Below, piece by piece: positions 42,350 through 44,562 of a DNA stretch of 44,562 nt. Both the position numbers and the translations under genes were made by a program. Source of the DNA: Actinomadura bangladeshensis (GTDB lineage Bacteria > Actinomycetota > Actinomycetes > Streptosporangiales > Streptosporangiaceae); NCBI RefSeq assembly GCF_004348335.1, contig NZ_SMJW01000034.1:1-44562 (forward strand), read 5' to 3'. Positions within the stretch are counted from its first letter, which is position 1, and each line of letters opens with the position of its first letter. The notes below the pieces were generated by a model, which was not told the origin of the DNA, did not search any database, and saw nothing but the letters and a program-made list of their open reading frames with translations.

Positions 42350-43266
42350 TCGGCGCCCTCCCCGGCGACCGTGCGGAAGATCCCGGGCGGCCCGTCCAGG
42401 TACGCCTGGGAGCGGTGGTGCCCCCAAATGGACGGCAGGTCGTGGTTGCCCGCGACCCAGGTCAGGTCGTCCACGGTGATGCCGCCGTGCCCGTACTCGA
42501 TCTGCATCGAGGACGGCGTCTGGACGTAGATGGACGTCATCAGGTCGTTGGTGTGCCGCCCGAGCGACAGCAGGATCTCCCGCTCCGGGTCGGCCGTGAA
42601 CAGGTCGATCGCGCTGCCGAGGTCGTCGAACGACTCGACCTCCAGCATCAGGTGGTTGATGCCGGTCATGCCGGGGATCTCGGCGACGGCGAGCGAGTGG
42701 TGGCGGCCGTTGCAGTGGTAGAAGCGCAGGTTGAAGATGTCGCTCTTCACCCGGTCCGACAGCCGGAACCCGAGCGTGTCGGCGTAGAACGCGTTGGCCC
42801 GCTCCAGGTCGGGGACGATGAGCACGACGTGCCCGAGGCCGAGGTCGCCGGTGACGAACCGGCCGCGCATGGGACGTCCGGGGAAGAACGAGTTCGGCTG
42901 CGAGAACTGGCCCCAGACCAGCTCGTGCCGGTTGCCGAACGGGTCGGCGAACCAGTACAGCTCGGCGACCTGGCGCTCCTTGACCTCGTCGGCGCCGCCC
43001 TCGTGCACCTCGACGCCCTTGCCGCGCAGCTCCGCGACGTAGGCACGCAGTCCGGTCTCGTTGCCGCAGTCCCAGCCGACGTACCGGAGTTCGTCCTGCT
43101 CGGCCGGGTGGACGGCGATCCGGTAGCCCTTGTCGTCGACCTTGACCCGGACGGCGCCGTCCGGCCCGTCATCGGCGACGACCGCCCCGAGCAGCCGGGT
43201 GGCATAGTCGCGCCACTCCTCGGCCTTCGGCGACGCGATCCCCAGGTAGGCGAGTTGCGAAATCAA
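42346..43266 (-). CDS. type I extradiol ring-cleavage dioxygenase (HsaC/BphC-like)
   Basis: 306 aa, two VOC domains (~1-130 and 140-265), the length of HsaC/BphC. Fe(II) ligands are visible in the second domain: H146 (GLGHVVLIV), H205 (INHLMLEV) and E257 (SMQIEYGHGG); H239 and Y248 fit the active-site positions. It cleaves a catechol ring next to the hydroxyls. The start is TTG 43266, overlapping the upstream stop as TTGA, with GGAGG eight bases before it; the nearby ATG at 43271 is in the wrong frame. It is the only ring-cleaving enzyme in the operon. Confidence 0.93.
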   Translation of the reverse strand: MISQLAYLGIASPKAEEWRDYATRLLGAVVADDGPDGAVRVKVDDKGYRIAVHPAEQDELRYVGWDCGNETGLRAYVAELRGKGVEVHEGGADEVKERQVAELYWFADPFGNRHELVWGQFSQPNSFFPGRPMRGRFVTGDLGLGHVVLIVPDLERANAFYADTLGFRLSDRVKSDIFNLRFYHCNGRHHSLAVAEIPGMTGINHLMLEVESFDDLGSAIDLFTADPEREILLSLGRHTNDLMTSIYVQTPSSMQIEYGHGGITVDDLTWVAGNHDLPSIWGHHRSQAYLDGPPGIFRTVAGEGAE

Positions 43267-44438
43267 AGCATGACCTCCGGTGCGGACGAGTCGAGGAGCG
43301 CGGCGCCGTAGTACTGGCCGACGCCGTCGGAGACGAGGAACGCGTGGCCGAGTTCGGCGATGACGTCCTGGTAGAGGCGGTGCAGCGGGTGGTCGACGAA
43401 GACCGTGCGGCCGGACGCGACCCGCATCAGCCGGTTGATGGCGAAGCCGGTCTCCTGGCAGCCCTTGGTGATGTTCCAGCGCAGCCGGGCCCGCTGCCGC
43501 TTGTCGAGGAACACGCCGGCCTCGGCGGCCTCGGTGATCGTGTCGATCGCGTCGTACATCTTCATGACGGCCGCGTCGTGCACCCATTCGGCCTCGGCCA
43601 GGTGCATCTGCATCAGCGGGTCGTCGGCGTAGGTGCCGCCCCAGTTCGCCTTGCGGACGGCGGTGTCGGCCGTCCAGTCGTCCAGGACGCGGCGGGCGAG
43701 CCCCAGCATCGGCGCGACGAGGACCAGGTTGAACATGACCGCCCACGGCACCTTGTAGAGCGCGGACGGGTTGGTCTCCATGCCGGGCGCGGGGCGGTCC
43801 GGGTTGTACTCGTAGAGCGGGCTGGACAGGAAGCGGCGCGCCGGGATGAACGCGTCCGCGACGACGATGTCCTTGCTGCCGGTGCCGCGCGAGCCGCGGA
43901 CGTGCCAGGTGTCCTCGATGGCGTACTGGTCGCGGTGCAGCAGCGCGGACCCGTAGTTCGGCACCTCGACGCCCGGCGCGGCCTCGACCTTCCCGGCGAA
44001 CCCGCCGAGGATCACGCCCTGGGCGTGGTCGCAGCCGGACGAGAACGACCAGCGGCCGGACACCCGGTAGCCGCCGTCCACCGGCTCGATCTTGCCGGTC
44101 GGGGCGTAGGACGAGGAGGCGTTCCAGTCCGGGTCGGCCTCCCAGACCTCGGCCTGGGTCTCCTCGGGGAAGAGCGCGATCTGCCAGGGGTGCGACCCCA
44201 TGACCCCGGCCACCCAGCCCGCCGACGGCGCGATCCGGCCGAGTTCGTAGACGCCGGCGAGGTGCTCGCGCAGCGACAGTTCGGCGCCGCCCCAGCGCTT
44301 GGGCTGGAGGCCGCGCATGAGGCCGGTCTCCCGCATGTGCGTGAAGGCCCGGCCGGTCAGCGTGCGCTGCTCGGCCGAGAGGTCCTCCTCGGCCCGAAAC
44401 TCCGGCTCCAGCCGGCGGATCTCGTCCAGGACGGTCAT
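43263..44438 (-). CDS. flavin-dependent monooxygenase, copy 1 (HsaA-like)
   Basis: 391 aa. Acyl-CoA dehydrogenase fold of the HsaA/HpaH class: GSHPWQIALFPEETQAEVWE, GGYRVSGRWSFSSGCDHAQG, RGSRGTGSKDIVV and a C-terminal LGHAFLVSDG. It would hydroxylate a phenolic substrate ortho to its hydroxyl to make the catechol for the dioxygenase that follows, using reduced flavin from the HsaB-like enzyme. First gene of the operon; AAGGAAC precedes ATG 44438 and a regulon operator lies 50 bp upstream. The second monooxygenase in the operon is a diverged copy. Confidence 0.92.
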   Translation of the reverse strand: MTVLDEIRRLEPEFRAEEDLSAEQRTLTGRAFTHMRETGLMRGLQPKRWGGAELSLREHLAGVYELGRIAPSAGWVAGVMGSHPWQIALFPEETQAEVWEADPDWNASSSYAPTGKIEPVDGGYRVSGRWSFSSGCDHAQGVILGGFAGKVEAAPGVEVPNYGSALLHRDQYAIEDTWHVRGSRGTGSKDIVVADAFIPARRFLSSPLYEYNPDRPAPGMETNPSALYKVPWAVMFNLVLVAPMLGLARRVLDDWTADTAVRKANWGGTYADDPLMQMHLAEAEWVHDAAVMKMYDAIDTITEAAEAGVFLDKRQRARLRWNITKGCQETGFAINRLMRVASGRTVFVDHPLHRLYQDVIAELGHAFLVSDGVGQYYGAALLDSSAPEVML

Positions 44439-44487
44439 CGGCGTCAGTTCCTTAGGTAGGGCGCAGGTGGAGACGTGACCGGCATCT

Positions 44488-44505
44488 CTGTAGCAGTCAC
44501 TACAC
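44488..44505. promoter_or_regulatory. regulon operator, site 4 (catabolic operon)
   Basis: CTGTAGCAGTCACTACAC keeps the TGTAG...CTACA arms and spacing of the 30277-30294 palindrome (14 of 18 bases identical) and lies 50 bp before the first monooxygenase gene. It links the operon to the same TetR control as the importer and flavin reductase. Confidence 0.7.
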
Positions 44506-44562
44506 GGAACCGTAGAACGCCCACTCCAGAGAAGGCAAGGCCCCCGCCGCGAAATCTGCGCC

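Noticed and set aside
38601..44438. Calling the operon the steroid hsa cluster
   Set aside because: Only monooxygenase, dioxygenase and hydrolase types match; no other steroid genes are in the window, and the duplicated members do not fit, so I give no hsa symbols.
1..44562. Secondary-metabolite gene cluster
   Set aside because: Exporters and regulators are plentiful, but no PKS, NRPS, terpene or RiPP core gene is visible.

Overview
The window is high-GC actinobacterial DNA. The evidence is dense G/C third positions, frequent GTG starts, 4-bp start/stop overlaps (ATGA, GTGA, TTGA), and families typical of filamentous actinomycetes: XRE-DUF5753 regulators with DUF397 partners, DUF222-HNH proteins, an MMPL exporter, an AA10 LPMO and HsaA/HsaC/HsaD-like enzymes. 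A Streptosporangiales-type genus such as Actinomadura fits, but the genus is an inference. I see no rRNA, tRNA or CRISPR array.

1-6.4 kb is a decayed accessory zone. A WhiJ-type regulator/DUF397 pair is intact, but its divergent RsbW-like ATP-binding neighbour and a second DUF397 copy are frameshifted. A broken IS110-family transposase abuts a broken MmyB-like regulator. A DUF222-HNH gene follows, then a gene-free stretch with three 63-bp tandem repeats and a second copy of a roughly 100-bp repeat.

6.4-14.2 kb is a respiratory nitrate reductase operon, narGHJI, ending in a TDT/TehA-SLAC1-family membrane protein in the place where a nitrate/nitrite carrier would be expected. 14.3-17.7 kb is a DrrAB-like ABC exporter with a NarL-type two-component system, closed by a long hairpin. 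17.9-20.8 kb is a divergent TetR/MMPL pair. 20.8-24.8 kb holds a second NarL-type two-component system divergent from an FtsX-type permease/ATPase pair, then MarR. A MarR-linked FAD monooxygenase follows at 24.9 kb. 26.1-27 kb is a secreted cellulose-type LPMO behind two perfect palindromes, with a strong terminator. 27-29.4 kb is a second WhiJ-like locus: DUF397, a class III cyclase-like protein and a divergent XRE regulator.

29.8-44.5 kb appears to be a regulon for an aromatic or polycyclic compound. It includes an HsaB-like flavin reductase, two tandem paralogous TetR regulators, a branched-chain/aromatic-type ABC importer (lipoprotein, LivH-like permease, a natural LivM-LivG fusion, LivF), and a six-gene catabolic operon on the minus strand: monooxygenase, extradiol dioxygenase, C-C hydrolase, second monooxygenase, second C-C hydrolase, FAH-family enzyme. 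A near-identical palindrome, TGTAGCGATCGCTACA-like, lies before the flavin reductase, twice between TetR and the importer, and before the catabolic operon, which ties the three units together. One unrelated gene, an AlbA_2/Schlafen-type ATP-binding protein, sits between importer and catabolic genes.

The most novel candidate is this operator-linked regulon with its doubled HsaA-like and HsaD-like genes and no other steroid-pathway genes in view.
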